Positions 41,238 to 53,322 of a stretch of DNA of 64,000 nt are shown in pieces. A model generated the notes under the pieces. That model saw only the letters and a list, made by a program, of their open reading frames with translations. It had not been told where the DNA came from and did not search any database. Source of the DNA: Rebecca billardiae RCC1528. Lineage: Eukaryota; Haptophyta. The stretch covers positions 868,001-932,000 of the forward strand of contig OZ251232.1 of assembly GCA_965240325.2 (NCBI GenBank), read 5' to 3'. The translations under genes and the position numbers were made by a program. Each line of letters starts with the position of its first letter. Position 1 is the first letter of the stretch.

Positions 41238-41545
41238 GTCAGGGAACGCGTCTTGAGGCTTGACGGTCGAGTCGGGCGACGAGCTTCGGCTTTTGTTTGC
41301 GGTGAGGAGCACAGCTTGTTCGTGGTGCTCGGCTCATGTTTCCGCGTTCATTCAGAATCATCTGGAATACTTCGAGATGCCGCCGCCAGCCATGCTGTCC
41401 TGCTGTATTTTAGGATGAGGTTCAGGTTGATTTTGGAGGATTTTGTGCGAGCGCCGCCGCAGCGGTCGCGCCGCCACTGTGTGACTGCGAGTAAAATGTT
41501 GGATTGGAAATTGGAAATCACTGTAGATTGGCGATTCCTTTGACA
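41237..41545 (-). repeat. 5' LTR
   Basis: The 309-base long terminal repeat upstream of gag in element orientation. By eye it is identical to the 3' copy, indicating a recent insertion. Confidence 0.93.
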
Positions 41546-41620
41546 GGCTGATGAGCGGCGCTGGCGCCCGGCGTTCTTGTCGTCCTCTTAGACAATCAGT
41601 TATTGTACCAATAACCCCAC

Positions 41621-43388
<1,768 letters not shown>

Positions 43389-43705
43389 ATGGCCCGCGGT
43401 GAAGGGCGGAGCGCGTAGCGTGGAGCCCCGCCGGGGGCCCTCACTACGTTGTCAAAAAGATCTTTTGATCAAAGAAAAGGGGACGGGGGACGATTTTGAG
43501 GGGTGTTGGAGGGTGAGTTTTCGCTTTTTCGAGGGGTACGTTGGCGCCCATTGCTCTGCATTAGCAACTACGCGATTGACGAAATAAGCGCGCCCACGCC
43601 ATTCCGCATAAGTGTCGATGGACGGACGTGAGCCTGGGCGCGCCTTTGTCAGTATATCTGGGTATAGTGAACGAATATCTAGCTGCGATTTGTTGTAAAT
43701 ATTCA
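43389..43705 (+). repeat. Dispersed repeat family A, copy 2
   Basis: Matches 18996-19290 in the same orientation, from ATGGCCCGCGGTGAAGGGCG through GATTTGTTGTAAAT, with scattered indels. No coding function. Confidence 0.75.
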
Positions 43706-44067
43706 TACGGCGGAACAAAACTTGGTCGCCAGCCCGAGAGGGCGAGACCAACCGGACCCAGGGCCGGACGTGTTTTTTAAAAGTGCATGTGCACGGGGGT
43801 CCTACAGTAGCAGGGTATTCTACCAAGGGGGTTCCCGTTCAATCTTCCGACGATACGGTTGAACGTGCATGGTCGTAAATGGACATGGTTCCCGCGGAAG
43901 CCACTAGACCGAGAGGGCGCACTGCAGACAAAACATGATCACTCCGTACGTATACAGCACGCAGACGAAATGCTCGGGCCGGCGCGTACCGGGGTACCGG
44001 CGCGGAGTCGTGAGACGGAGTGAGACGCGGGGCCTGCCGCGACGCGTGGAGTGCTTGACCGTCGGAC

Positions 44068-44450
44068 CGGGGACCTGCGTGCGTGCGCGTGCCGCCGCAG
44101 TACGCCGCGGTGCGCACGGTGGTGGCGGGGGCCGGCCGGCCGCTGCCTCTCGCCCTCGCACTCTGCTCTCCCCGAGCGCGCCTGTCGCCTCGCAGGCCCC
44201 GCGTCTACTCCGTCTCACGACTCGCGCCGGTACGCGCCGGCGCGAGCCGCGCGACGCGTGGAGAGTGCTTGATTGACTCCGGGACCGCGGGGACCGTGCG
44301 TGCGCGTGCCGCCGCAGTACGCCGCGGTGCGCGAGGTGGTGGCGGGGGCCGGCCGGCCGCTGCCTCTCGCCCTCGCACTCTGCTCTCCCCGAGCGCGCCT
44401 GTCGCCTCGCAGGCCCCGCGTCTACTCCGTCACTCGCCCGGCCCTCGCGC
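44068..44450 (+). repeat. Tandem GC-rich repeat, two units
   Basis: A block of about 150 bases (from GTGCGCGTGCCGCCGCAGTA) at about 44081 recurs at about 44301, a period near 220 bases, with few changes. It could be decayed coding DNA; no family was recognised. Confidence 0.6.
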
Positions 44451-44699
44451 TCCGCTCTCATCGAGCGCGCCCACCGGTCTGTCTGTCGTCTTGCCGGGCC
44501 GCGTGGCCGAGTCACGCCGAGTCGGCGCGCGCCCAACAACCTACCCGAGGGCGCGTTCGTCGCTCGAGGAGGAGCGCGCAAGGGCGAGCCGAGTCCGGAG
44601 CACTACGCGAGCTCGTCGCTTGAGGAATGAGGACGGGAGCGCGCCGCGACGGCACGCCGCAGCGGAGATGAGCCGGATGCGCCCGGAGCTAGCGCGCGG

Positions 44700-45362
44700 C
44701 TGAAGGGCGAGCTCGAGCTCGCGAGCTTGCTCCTCGACGCCGAGCGCGAGCTCCTCCTCAACTCGGTCGTCGACCGCGCCGGAGGTGCAGCAGCAGCAAC
44801 TCGGCGAGCACGCACGGCCACGGGCTGCCGATTGTCACGGCCTGCCGTGCCACGGGCTGGCCGCCGCCGTGGCTTCGAGGCCGACGTGGCGGACGAGGAG
44901 GCGGCGGGCGAGCACGGCGCGGCGCGGTGGAGCAGGCGCGCACGCGCGGCGGCAGGCGCGACGCGCCGCTCCGGCCTCGTTCCACTCCGCCCGCGGTGCA
45001 GGGCGGAGCGCGCCACTCGGCCAGCAGGCACTGCTGGCACGGTCGGCGGCGCGCGCTCTCGCTCTGCCGGCACGAGGCGCGCCGGCTGAGCGACCAGCGG
45101 CCCGTCGTCGAGCGCATGGCGCAGCGCGAGCACCTCAAGCAGGTGCGCCCGCACGCCCGCACGCGCCGCAGCCCGCGCCGCGCGGCGCCTCTCGCCCTGC
45201 GCGCGCGCGCCGCCCCGGCGGCCGCGCTTCCCGCCGCGCGGCCCGCGGCGACAGTCCTCGGCCCGCCATGTCAGTCAGACTGATCGACAGCAGCCGACGA
45301 AGGTTGCACCGCGGGCCCCTAACTACGTTGGTTCTACGGAAGGACCGCGGAACGCGGTCATA
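44700..45362 (+). repeat. GC-rich degenerate coding-like repeat, copy 2
   Basis: The right part matches about 20860-21400, including GCGCACGCGCGGCGGCAGGC and the end GAAGGACCGCGGAACGCGGT. On the + strand short helical readings (LLLDAERELLLNSVVD; RLSDQRPVVERMAQREHLKQ) hint at a coiled-coil gene relic. Frames are broken. Confidence 0.55.
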
Positions 45363-46196
45363 ACGCCACATATAGAGTATATATAGGTTATACTATATAT
45401 ATACTATATTCGTCATCCCTATATAAGTCGTCCGGTCATTGGACAGAGGCGCAGCAGTTGGGGGCAAAGCGCCGCGTCGCGGACCGCCGCCGCACGCCAC
45501 ATACTGCATACTGAGCATAGCCGCAGCAGCGCCAGCGGGCATGCAGCGGCAGCCGCAGCCGCCGTGTGCGTCAGACCGGACGAGCGGGGCGAGCCCTGCA
45601 TTCCAGTAGGACCGGATCGAATGCACCGGGTGCAACCCGGCAATGCCCGCCTGAATGGTAACATATCATCGTAAATTAAATAGCACGCAGAAGAGTCTGA
45701 GTCCGGGAATAACCTTTTATAAAACCTAGTAGTAAATACGGTAGTTGTTGCCAGGAGGGCAGGAGGTGGTCGGATGGCGAGTCGGATTAGATGCGCGCCC
45801 CATTTAATAAGTCATCACGTGCACGCATATCACGACTGATCATCAATATCGGCGGGGGTCGGAAGCATTCGGAGAGGCGCGCAGATCGAACTACGGACCG
45901 ACTGTACCGTGTTATGCGGGCGGGGGCCGGTGCCGGACCGGACCGCCAGCCGGGCGAGCAGCCCAGCCACTGCACCGCGGCCGTCATCACGTCGTGCAGC
46001 ACTGCTACGATAGAGATGAGTGATGGCTGTACGATAGACTGAGTGACATACTGTGTAGCGCTATGTAGTATGTATCGAGTGTACGTACTGACCGCGCCGC
46101 TCGGCGCTGCTGCAATGCGACACCGCGCGACATGACGTGGGCAGGGGACCCTCCACGGTATCACGCGACGCGGCGCGCGAGGAGCCAGGCGCACGC
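45363..46196. other. Intergenic downstream of MenB
   Basis: AT-rich at 45363-45425 (TA words), then mixed. No gene was recognised. Confidence 0.5.
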
Positions 46197-47075
46197 TCAC
46201 AGCCTGCTCGACGGCGCGTTGCGGAACTGCGGCTCCCGCTTTTCGAGGAAGGCGCGCGCGCCCTCCTTGCCCTCCTCTGAGTGGTAGAAGAGACGGGTCG
46301 CCGCACCGCCCAGCTCCTGCAGGCCGGCGGCAGCGCCCTCGTCCGCGTTGAGTGCGGCCTTGACGAACTGCAGCGCGCTCGGGCTCATCGCCGCGATGCG
46401 CCGGCACCAGCGCAGCGTCTCGCCCTCCAGCCGCTCGAGGGGCACCACCGCGTTGACCAGCCCCATCTCCAGCGCCTCTCGCGCGCCGTAGAACTTACAC
46501 AGGAACCACATCTCACGCGCCTTCTTCTGTCCGACGAGCCTCGCCATGCGCGTCGAGCCGTAGCCGGCGTCGAAGGAGCCGACGCGCGGGCCGGTCTGGC
46601 CGAAGACCGCGTTTTCGCCGGCCACCGTCAGGTCGGCCACCATGTGCAGGATGTGCCCGCCGCCGATCGCGTAGCCGGCGACCATGGCGATGATTGGCTT
46701 CGGGCACGCGCGCATCTGTGTCTGGAAGTCGAGCACGTGCAGGCGGGGCGTCTCGTCGGCGTCGTTGGCGTAGCCGCCGTCGCCGCGCTGCCTCTGATCG
46801 CCACCGGTGCAGAAGGCGTCGGTGCCGCTGCCTGTCAGGATGATGACGGCTATGCTCGTGTCGTTGCGCGCTGCGTCCAGCGCGCCACGGAGCTCAAGGA
46901 TCGTGCGCGGGCGGAAGGCGTTGAGCACGTGCGGGCGGCAGATGGTGAGCTTGGCGATGCGCTCGTCTGAGGCGTGGTACGTCACGTCGGTGTACCCTGG
47001 TGGCGTCACGTCCACCCAGCGCGTCGGGGCCGCGGACACGAGATGCAATCTATCGGCGTCGACACGTGGCGCCAT
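46197..47075 (-). CDS. menB: 1,4-dihydroxy-2-naphthoyl-CoA synthase (naphthoate synthase)
   Basis: Single exon, ATG at 47075, 292 residues. A crotonase-fold enzyme that closes the second ring in phylloquinone/menaquinone synthesis, converting o-succinylbenzoyl-CoA to DHNA-CoA. MenB-specific signatures are present: [32 protein letters not shown] followed by [43 protein letters not shown] and [13 protein letters not shown]. The C-terminus FLEKREPQF plus a short tail ends in SRL, a type-1 peroxisomal targeting signal. This fits the plant pathway, where the step is peroxisomal. No N-terminal transit peptide is evident. It supplies quinone for photosystem I, so the host is photosynthetic. Confidence 0.95.
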   Translation of the reverse strand: MAPRVDADRLHLVSAAPTRWVDVTPPGYTDVTYHASDERIAKLTICRPHVLNAFRPRTILELRGALDAARNDTSIAVIILTGSGTDAFCTGGDQRQRGDGGYANDADETPRLHVLDFQTQMRACPKPIIAMVAGYAIGGGHILHMVADLTVAGENAVFGQTGPRVGSFDAGYGSTRMARLVGQKKAREMWFLCKFYGAREALEMGLVNAVVPLERLEGETLRWCRRIAAMSPSALQFVKAALNADEGAAAGLQELGGAATRLFYHSEEGKEGARAFLEKREPQFRNAPSSRL

Positions 47076-48980
47076 CCTCACACGCCCAGCTCTCACGCCC
47101 AGCTGGCCTTGCGGCCCTTGCCTCTGCCGGTCTGGTCGGCAAGGAGTTGAAAGGGGCGCCCTCGCTGCTCACCACTGCAGACCTGCTGGGAGGCCGCTGC
47201 AGCGGCGCACTACAGTTTATTTGTTTTAACGTGCGTAAGGCTCACGGTGGCAGGTTGCCGCGCCATCCTTCACAAGTCACTCACTGTGGGCCTGTGGCAC
47301 GCGGCCCATCGGCGGCGGAGCAGACGGCGGGCTCGCATGCATTGCGCCCCGGCAGGGCGCCACGCCTGGCACCACGAAAGTGTATGGTGGTAAGCCGCAG
47401 CGCTGTGGTGCATGTCAGAAGCGCCTCGTTCGTCGGCGAGGTCGGCACCGAGCGCTGCTAAGCAGCTTGTCCCAGCGCGCACACCAGCTGGCGTGCTCGT
47501 GCTGCTGTGCAGCGCAGGGGAGCGCGCGGTCCATGTGGCGTGGGTGGTGCACGCGATCGCGAGCCTCGCAGCGGTGGTGATCTCATCGAGCTACGTTCTC
47601 CTGCGCGAGAGCCAGGCGTCGTGCACCGTGCTCCACGCCGCCGTGCGCGACGTGGCTCTCTCCAGCCGCTGCTTTGCACAGCCGAGTGGCCGGCTCCGAT
47701 CTCGTGCGCATGGGTCTGCGCCGACGTCCTTGCCGAGTTGTGGCTGGCACCTGGGCCTAGTACGGCGGGGCTCGAGGCCCTGTGGGCTCTCCGCTGGTGG
47801 CTCGTCTCCCCGGCTGATCGAGCGTCACGCTATCGAGGTGCCCAGACTCGATCTTGACCTTCATCTCGAGGCGAGCCCTCTGCCCACGCTCCGGGCGCCA
47901 CCGCTTGCGGACCTGTTGCTGATACACCAGCCCGAGCTGACGGCGCTCGCGGTTCTGAACGCAGGGTGTGTGCGTGTTCGTGCGCCCCGCGCCTCCCGGA
48001 CTTGAACTGTGCACCGTGCTCCGCGCGCCGCTCGACGTGCGGCTCGCACAGCCGCTCGAATCGGCGCACCGGCTGCCGAGCAGGACTCTCTCACCGGGGC
48101 GACACCACAACCAACTTGAGAGGGCGGGCAGGTAGCACGTGCTGCACCGGCGCGAGCGGTGGGCGGCGTTGGAGCGGCTGATGCACGGAGTCCGGGCAGC
48201 GCTCCTTGAGCTTCACACCACCGCGTGCGGTTGCGGCCGCCGCTGACGACAGTGACCCGATGGCTGGCGAGGCGCGCGGTCACAATGAACGGCCTCCGTT
48301 GGGCAGCTTGTCCTCAACCGCTCGCTCTCGCCGGCCACCCTCGCAATCGCAGGCCGGGGGCGTGGTCGGCGGTTTGTATTCTCGGCTGTCGGCCCGCGCG
48401 TCGTGCGCACGGAGCAGTTCGCAGGGTTCTGCGAGCGCGCGGCCGCCCACCGAGCCGCAGGGTGTGGCTCGGTCGAGGGCGCGGTGGTGGAGTGGCCAGA
48501 GCTCCTGCCGTAGCAGTCCTAAGTGGTGCCTACAGTACGGCGTACGCTCTGCGCTCTGGCCTAGTCTTGAGAGCCCGAGTGCAAGAGCTTGCCTCATCGA
48601 CCACCACTCGCCGCCGCGTACGGCGCCGTGCTGTGCGGCAAGGAGGTGCGCACAACCGCGCGTCCGCGCGTGAACTCGCGCGAGTTCGCCGTTGCCCGTT
48701 GGTCGCATCTTCAGTAGGCAAGTACTTGGAAGAGTACAGCTGTACTCATATCAACGAAATGTAACCGTATGTCGATTGTATCTGCTATCTAGATAAAACA
48801 TGATATGACGGCACGGTACTCACATTGACTTGCGCTGATGGCGTGATGGGCTCGGAAGCAAGCTCTGTGGAGCGCACAGGGTGCGCGCACCTGTCTCAAG
48901 CGTGCGTCAGTGGCACCGCCTTGACAAGCCCCGGCAGAGGAGGTGCCCAGGCTTAAGCCGCCTCGGTGGCGACACGGAAC
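47076..48980. other. Intergenic; possible gene relic
   Basis: Separates the divergent MenB and RING genes. Between about 47410 and 48240 there are gene-like hydrophobic readings in changing + frames (GVLVLLCSAGERAVHVAWVV; DLLLIHQPELTALAVLNAGC; LCTVLRAPLDVRLAQPLES), suggesting a decayed gene. No family was recognised. 48240-48980 shows nothing. Confidence 0.4.
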
Positions 48981-49522
48981 ATGCATGATGACGATGACGA
49001 GGCAGAGGACTGCCCAGTGTGCCTGGAGGATCTGCGTGAGCTCCCTGAGCCGCCGGTGAGCGTGCCGTGCTGCCGCAAGACGTTCTGCCGGCCGTGCCTC
49101 GCGGCGCTCGTCGGGGCATCACGGGAGCAGCCGCCTCCGGAGATCACTCGCGCGCTCGAGATCCTGATGCCCGCGCTGGCACGTGCGCTCGCGTTCGCCA
49201 ACGAGATACTCGTGTGCCCAACCTGCCGCCACGAGCACCACATCCCCGATGGCGACGCCTACCGTTGGGCGCGCACGCTCAGCCTCGCGAGCGACGCGAG
49301 TTCGTGGGGTGGCGCTAGCGCGCTCGCCGCGCGCTCGATGCCGCGGGCGCCGCCGGTGGACCCGTCACTTTGCCTCGCGCTCACGCGAGACGAGCTCATT
49401 GGCGTGTGCGCCGCGCTCGACCGCGTGCAGCACGACGCCACGCGTGCGCTGCTCTCGCACCTCTCTCGGCGCGACCTCGTGCGCGAGGTCGGCGCGAGGC
49501 TTCAGCCGGCCCCACACTCGTC

Positions 49523-49553
<31 letters not shown>

Positions 49554-50954
49554 GAGGCGGCGGATGGGGAGGTGGTGCGCGATTTCCCGTCCGAGCTGCG
49601 TGTGCGCGAGCTGAGCGTGCGCGCGGCGCGCGCCGTGCTCGAGCTGCGCGGCGTGCCGCACGGCGACTGCATCGAGCACGAGGACCTGTGCACGCGCGTC
49701 GAGGCCTCGCACCGCGGCAACGTGGCGAGTCTGCCCGTCCGGGTGCTGCGTGAGATGCAGCGGGCGGAGGGGCTCGGCGGCGAAGTGTTCGTGGACAAGG
49801 ACAACCTCGCGCGCCGGCTGATGGCGGTACGTGCGCTGCGCCGCGGCGCGGCGGCGCGCGCGGGCGTGGGCGACGAGACGCCGCGCGCACTGCCCGCCGT
49901 GGCTGGGCTGGCTGCGAGCTTCCCAGCGCGCGCCGCGCCCACGGTGCTGCGGGCGCCACCGGTCGTGACGGCGGCGCGCTCCGATGGCGCCGCGGGCGCG
50001 GCGTCAGGCGGGGGGCCGAGCTCGCAGGCCACTCTCTCGTCGAGCGGCAGCGGCGCGGCCGGCAGCGACAGCAGCGAGCGCTCTGACGCGGCCTCCGAGC
50101 CGCGCGCCGGCGCGCACGGATTGCGCGCGCCAGTGGGCGCGCCCGCATCTGCGCCCGCACGGCCGCAGGCGGACGTGGCGCCGTCGGCTGCCGACGCGGC
50201 TCTGCCGGCTGTCGACTGGACCGAGGCGTCATCGTCGTCGCTGCTCTCGTCCGCCTCGACGGCGGTCGGCGCGTCGAGCACGAGCCAGGCTGCTGACCAG
50301 CACCAGTCGACCGCGGGTGAGACCGCGGCCGGGGCGTGCGCCGGCAGCACTGGGGCGGCACCAATCGCGCGCGCGCCGGCGCGTGAGACGGCCTCTGCAA
50401 GGCGCGCAGCTGCCACGAGCGGTCTCGTGGCGTCGTCGCACGAGCACAGCGCGCCGGCACGCCGCGCGAGCGCCAGCGGCGCCGGTAGCGTGAGGCCGGG
50501 GCGCATCCCGCGCCGGGCAGAGCCCTCCGGCGCGGTGGCAACGCGGCCGACGCCCCAAGCGCCCGAATCGGGAGCGGCTGCCGCCGCGGCCGCCTCCGAG
50601 GGGGCTCGCAGGCCTGGCGCGGGCCCGCGGTGGAGCAGCCGCTCCAACTCGATCGGTGGCATGCGCCGGTACGCAGCGGGCGCGCCGTCCGCGCAGGCGC
50701 ACTCGCAGCCGGCGGGCGCGCCGTCCGGGAGTGCCCGGGCGCACGAAGCGGAGCCGAGCGCAGGCACTGAGGACGAGAGCACGCCGCCGCAGCCGGTCGA
50801 GCGGCGCAAGTCCCAGCCGGCGTCGTCGGGCTCGTCGCACGTGCGGCGGCTGCAGGCGATGCGCGAGACAGTCGGCAACGCCGCCGCTGCCGCCGCCTCG
50901 CGGCCTCTGTTTGGCGCCAGCTCGCACGACCGCGGCCTGCAGCGCATGGCGTGA
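48981..50954 (+). CDS. RING-finger protein with SAP-like region
   Basis: Single exon, first true ATG at 48981, 657 residues. An N-terminal RING (about 11-83) has CPVC, then CCRKTFCRPC, then after an unusually long insert of about 40 residues CPTCR, suggesting E3 ubiquitin ligase activity. Residues about 204-240 (VRELSVRAARAVLELRGVPH with a following CIEHEDL) resemble a SAP or ARMET C-terminal helix-extension-helix. A run of nine Gln (CAG repeats, about 181-189) lies between them. The C-terminal 370 residues are low-complexity Ala/Ser/Pro/Arg. A probable nuclear or cytosolic ubiquitin ligase; the substrate is unknown. Confidence 0.8.
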
Positions 50955-51422
50955 CGAAGAGCTAGTGAGCGCGGCGGCGGCTGGCCCGCTGGGCCGGGCG
51001 GCGCCAGACGACGCAGCGCGTATGCACTCATCAACTGTCAGAATCAACATTGGGCACCATCGCCCACAGGCCGGCCGGCTTGGCGTTGCTCCCGCTGACA
51101 GATTCTATAGGCGGAGTTAAGGACACAGGCACATGCAGCAGACCTGACAGCGCAGACTGCGACCACAGCCAGCTGCTACATGGTACCCGAGCATGTAGGC
51201 GTAGCCGCTACGGTAGCATGCTGCTGAATCTCGCCTGCCTGAGCTGTGTGCGTCTCTTATTCTTAGTAAACTGTAGGATCATTTTCTGTTTCGATCGTCG
51301 GTCGTCGTCATGATTATCGGTCACGCGAGGTCGTTACTTTCCAGCGAGCCGGACGAGCGCGAACTGGGTGCTGCCGACCGCCATATTGCGCTCGCGCACA
51401 AGAGCGAGGCGCTTCCTCGCAG
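50955..51422. other. Intergenic
   Basis: Spacer between two + genes; no feature was recognised. Confidence 0.5.
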
Positions 51423-51695
51423 ATGGATGCCACAGCCTCTGCGTCGGCCGAGGATGTGCGCGAGCACTTCAAACGCGAGCTGGAGCGTAATCGGATGCTC
51501 AAGGCAGCCCTGGTGCAGCTCGAGCACCTCGACCAGCTCGAGCTTGGCGACGAGCAGCCAAAGGACGTGCTGCCACTCCCCAAGCCGGGCGACCGCAAGT
51601 ACTCGCAGGAGGTGTACGTGAGCCAGCATGGACGCGACAATCTGTACTCGGGGCTGAGCAAGCGAACACCAACCGGAGGCTTCTTCTCGTCATAA
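51423..51695 (+). CDS. Small conserved-looking protein, 90 residues
   Basis: The ATG at 51423 opens a 90-residue frame whose composition is unlike the Arg-rich shadow frames nearby. The N-terminal half is helical (DVREHFKRELERNRMLKAAL followed by QLEHLDQLEL), and the C-terminal half is polar (KYSQEVYVSQHGRDNLYSGL), ending GGFFSS. No signal peptide or membrane segment. I do not recognise the family. Its balanced composition and clean start and stop suggest a real gene. Confidence 0.55.
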   Translation: MDATASASAEDVREHFKRELERNRMLKAALVQLEHLDQLELGDEQPKDVLPLPKPGDRKYSQEVYVSQHGRDNLYSGLSKRTPTGGFFSS

Positions 51696-52869
51696 GGCAT
51701 GCCCGCACCGTTCGCTGCGTTGACTGTACTCCTGGCCCGCATTCAATGAGATTCGTGCCCTAGCTTCTGGCTGCCCAAGGGAGGGCTTTCAGCCTGGGCT
51801 GCTACCCGCTTCGCCTGGCGCCCGTTAGTGCCATCGTGCGGCCAATGCCGTGTGCCGGCCCGCAGGATACGGCGTGCCCGGACCGCCGTGGCTTCGTGCC
51901 TGAGGTGCCTCAACGCGGACAGAGGGCTTGGTGATCGGATTGATGACTTCCGGTCCATCGCGCAGACGACCGTCACCGTTCACTGCAAGTGTCTGAATTC
52001 GACGCAGGCTGCCGGTGCCATCAGATCAGATCGACATCATGCATCATAATCGTCAGTCGTCTATGCAGTGCGGTCCGAGTGACAGCTGTCACTGGCGCCA
52101 GTGGCGTCACTCCGCGTGGCGGACGGTCCGGCCGGGCCGGCGGCGGCCCGGAGTACCGCTAGTCTCTTAGTAGATCGATCGAGTATTCGTGAGTTAACGT
52201 GACCGCTGTCATAAGTACTCAGCAGTAGACCGTCTTAGTAACAGGCGTCTACTCTGTCGCGGTCGCGGAATGCACGCGCCGCCGCCTGAGTACGGTCCGG
52301 TCGTGTGTACTGTCCAACGGTCGTCGCCGATTCAGTCAATCACGACAGTGTGCTGTCCGGCTGTCCGGCCCGCGCGGACCCGGGACCGCCCCGGCCGGGG
52401 TCCGCGGCGACCACCGGCGTCTGGCCTCTGGGAACCCCCCCCCCCCCCCTTTCAGCTCCGTTACGTCTTGGCCCCGAGCCGAAGGCGAAGTCAACCGGCC
52501 AAGCGGAGCATTCAGCAGTGAGCAGAGTCGCTTCCGACCCCCGATTGACGAATGGCGATGACTTCAACGAGAAAGAACTATGGGGGCATCCGACCAACCG
52601 TCCCAAGACCGAGCCAAGTAGGTTCCGAAGACCATACTCTATTTTACTATGTAATTATGACAGGCAATCGCGGGCAAGAAGGAGCTATCACGTTAAGAAA
52701 CTGGGGCTTGATGCTATCTGCGGATTTGGCCTAGAAACTACTGAGACGCTAGCGATTGGCTGCTTCGCTATACGCATCGTCACAATGCTAAGAAACCGGG
52801 ACTACTGGTACGTCGTCGCGGCTGACGTGGTCCGCGCCGAGGCGCAGCTTGATTGAGGGAGTGCCCGAG
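51696..52869. other. Intergenic, no gene recognised
   Basis: Mixed-composition DNA with a run of about 16 C at 52434-52449. Open frames are short and without motifs. Confidence 0.5.
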
Positions 52870-53012
52870 TGCGGGACGCGGCGCGCGGCGCCCGACTGGC
52901 GACTACGAGTACAGGCCAAGTCCCCGCACTTCTCCTGACTGACTGACTCCTGGCCAGTGCACCGCGGCATCCATCATGCAACATCATCGTCATCATGATG
53001 ATGCCAGATTTT
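52870..53012 (-). repeat. Dispersed repeat, copy 2 (inverted)
   Basis: Inverted copy of 1181-1305, with CATCAT-rich expansion at 52980-53000. Confidence 0.6.
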
Positions 53013-53322
53013 ATTAGCTCGTCCATCAGCAATCAAATGGGCCAATAGCTTATTCATCAATCATCAATAATATGTAAATTTTATTATTATATTATAGTAA
53101 TACTCAGTGGGCGCTGGTCCCACTGGCGGAACAGAAATTCAAATAATAAACTATCTGACGACGATCGGCGCGGTCTCAGCGACTCGGAACAAAAGGGGTG
53201 CGACAGACTAGCGCCGGCGGGGTATGCGCCGGCGTCTGAGCTCACCAGCGCGACTTCAGCATTATTAATATTAGTGCCGAGTAGTTTCAGTGCCACGGCT
53301 CGGATTAGTCTGCCGATGCTCA
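53013..53322. other. Spacer downstream of GT8 gene
   Basis: AT-rich spacer next to the stop of the glycosyltransferase gene; no feature recognised. Confidence 0.45.

Larger units (their letters stand above)
38096..41545 (-). mobile_element. LTR retrotransposon, gag-only (TR-GAG-like)
   Basis: A 3450-base element with 309-base LTRs that look identical, each starting TGTCA and ending TGACA in both orientations. The 5-base target duplication GGCTG lies at 38091-38095 and 41546-41550. Read on the - strand the order is 5' LTR, gag, about 260 bases of untranslated DNA, a polypurine tract, and 3' LTR. No protease, integrase, reverse transcriptase or RNase H is encoded, so mobilisation must rely on a partner in trans. 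The empty target is present at 42563-42567 in copy Y. Confidence 0.93.
37437..41620. repeat. Composite repeat family B, copy X (split by LTR element)
   Basis: The parts are 37437-38095 and 41546-41620, separated by the retrotransposon. The first 190 bases (from GTCTAGCCGTCCTCGTGAAC) are identical to 41622-41814. The segment 37862-38095 is identical to 42334-42567. The end is ATGAGCGGCGCTGGCGCC to TACCAATAACCCCAC. Copies X and Y are in tandem. Confidence 0.85.
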
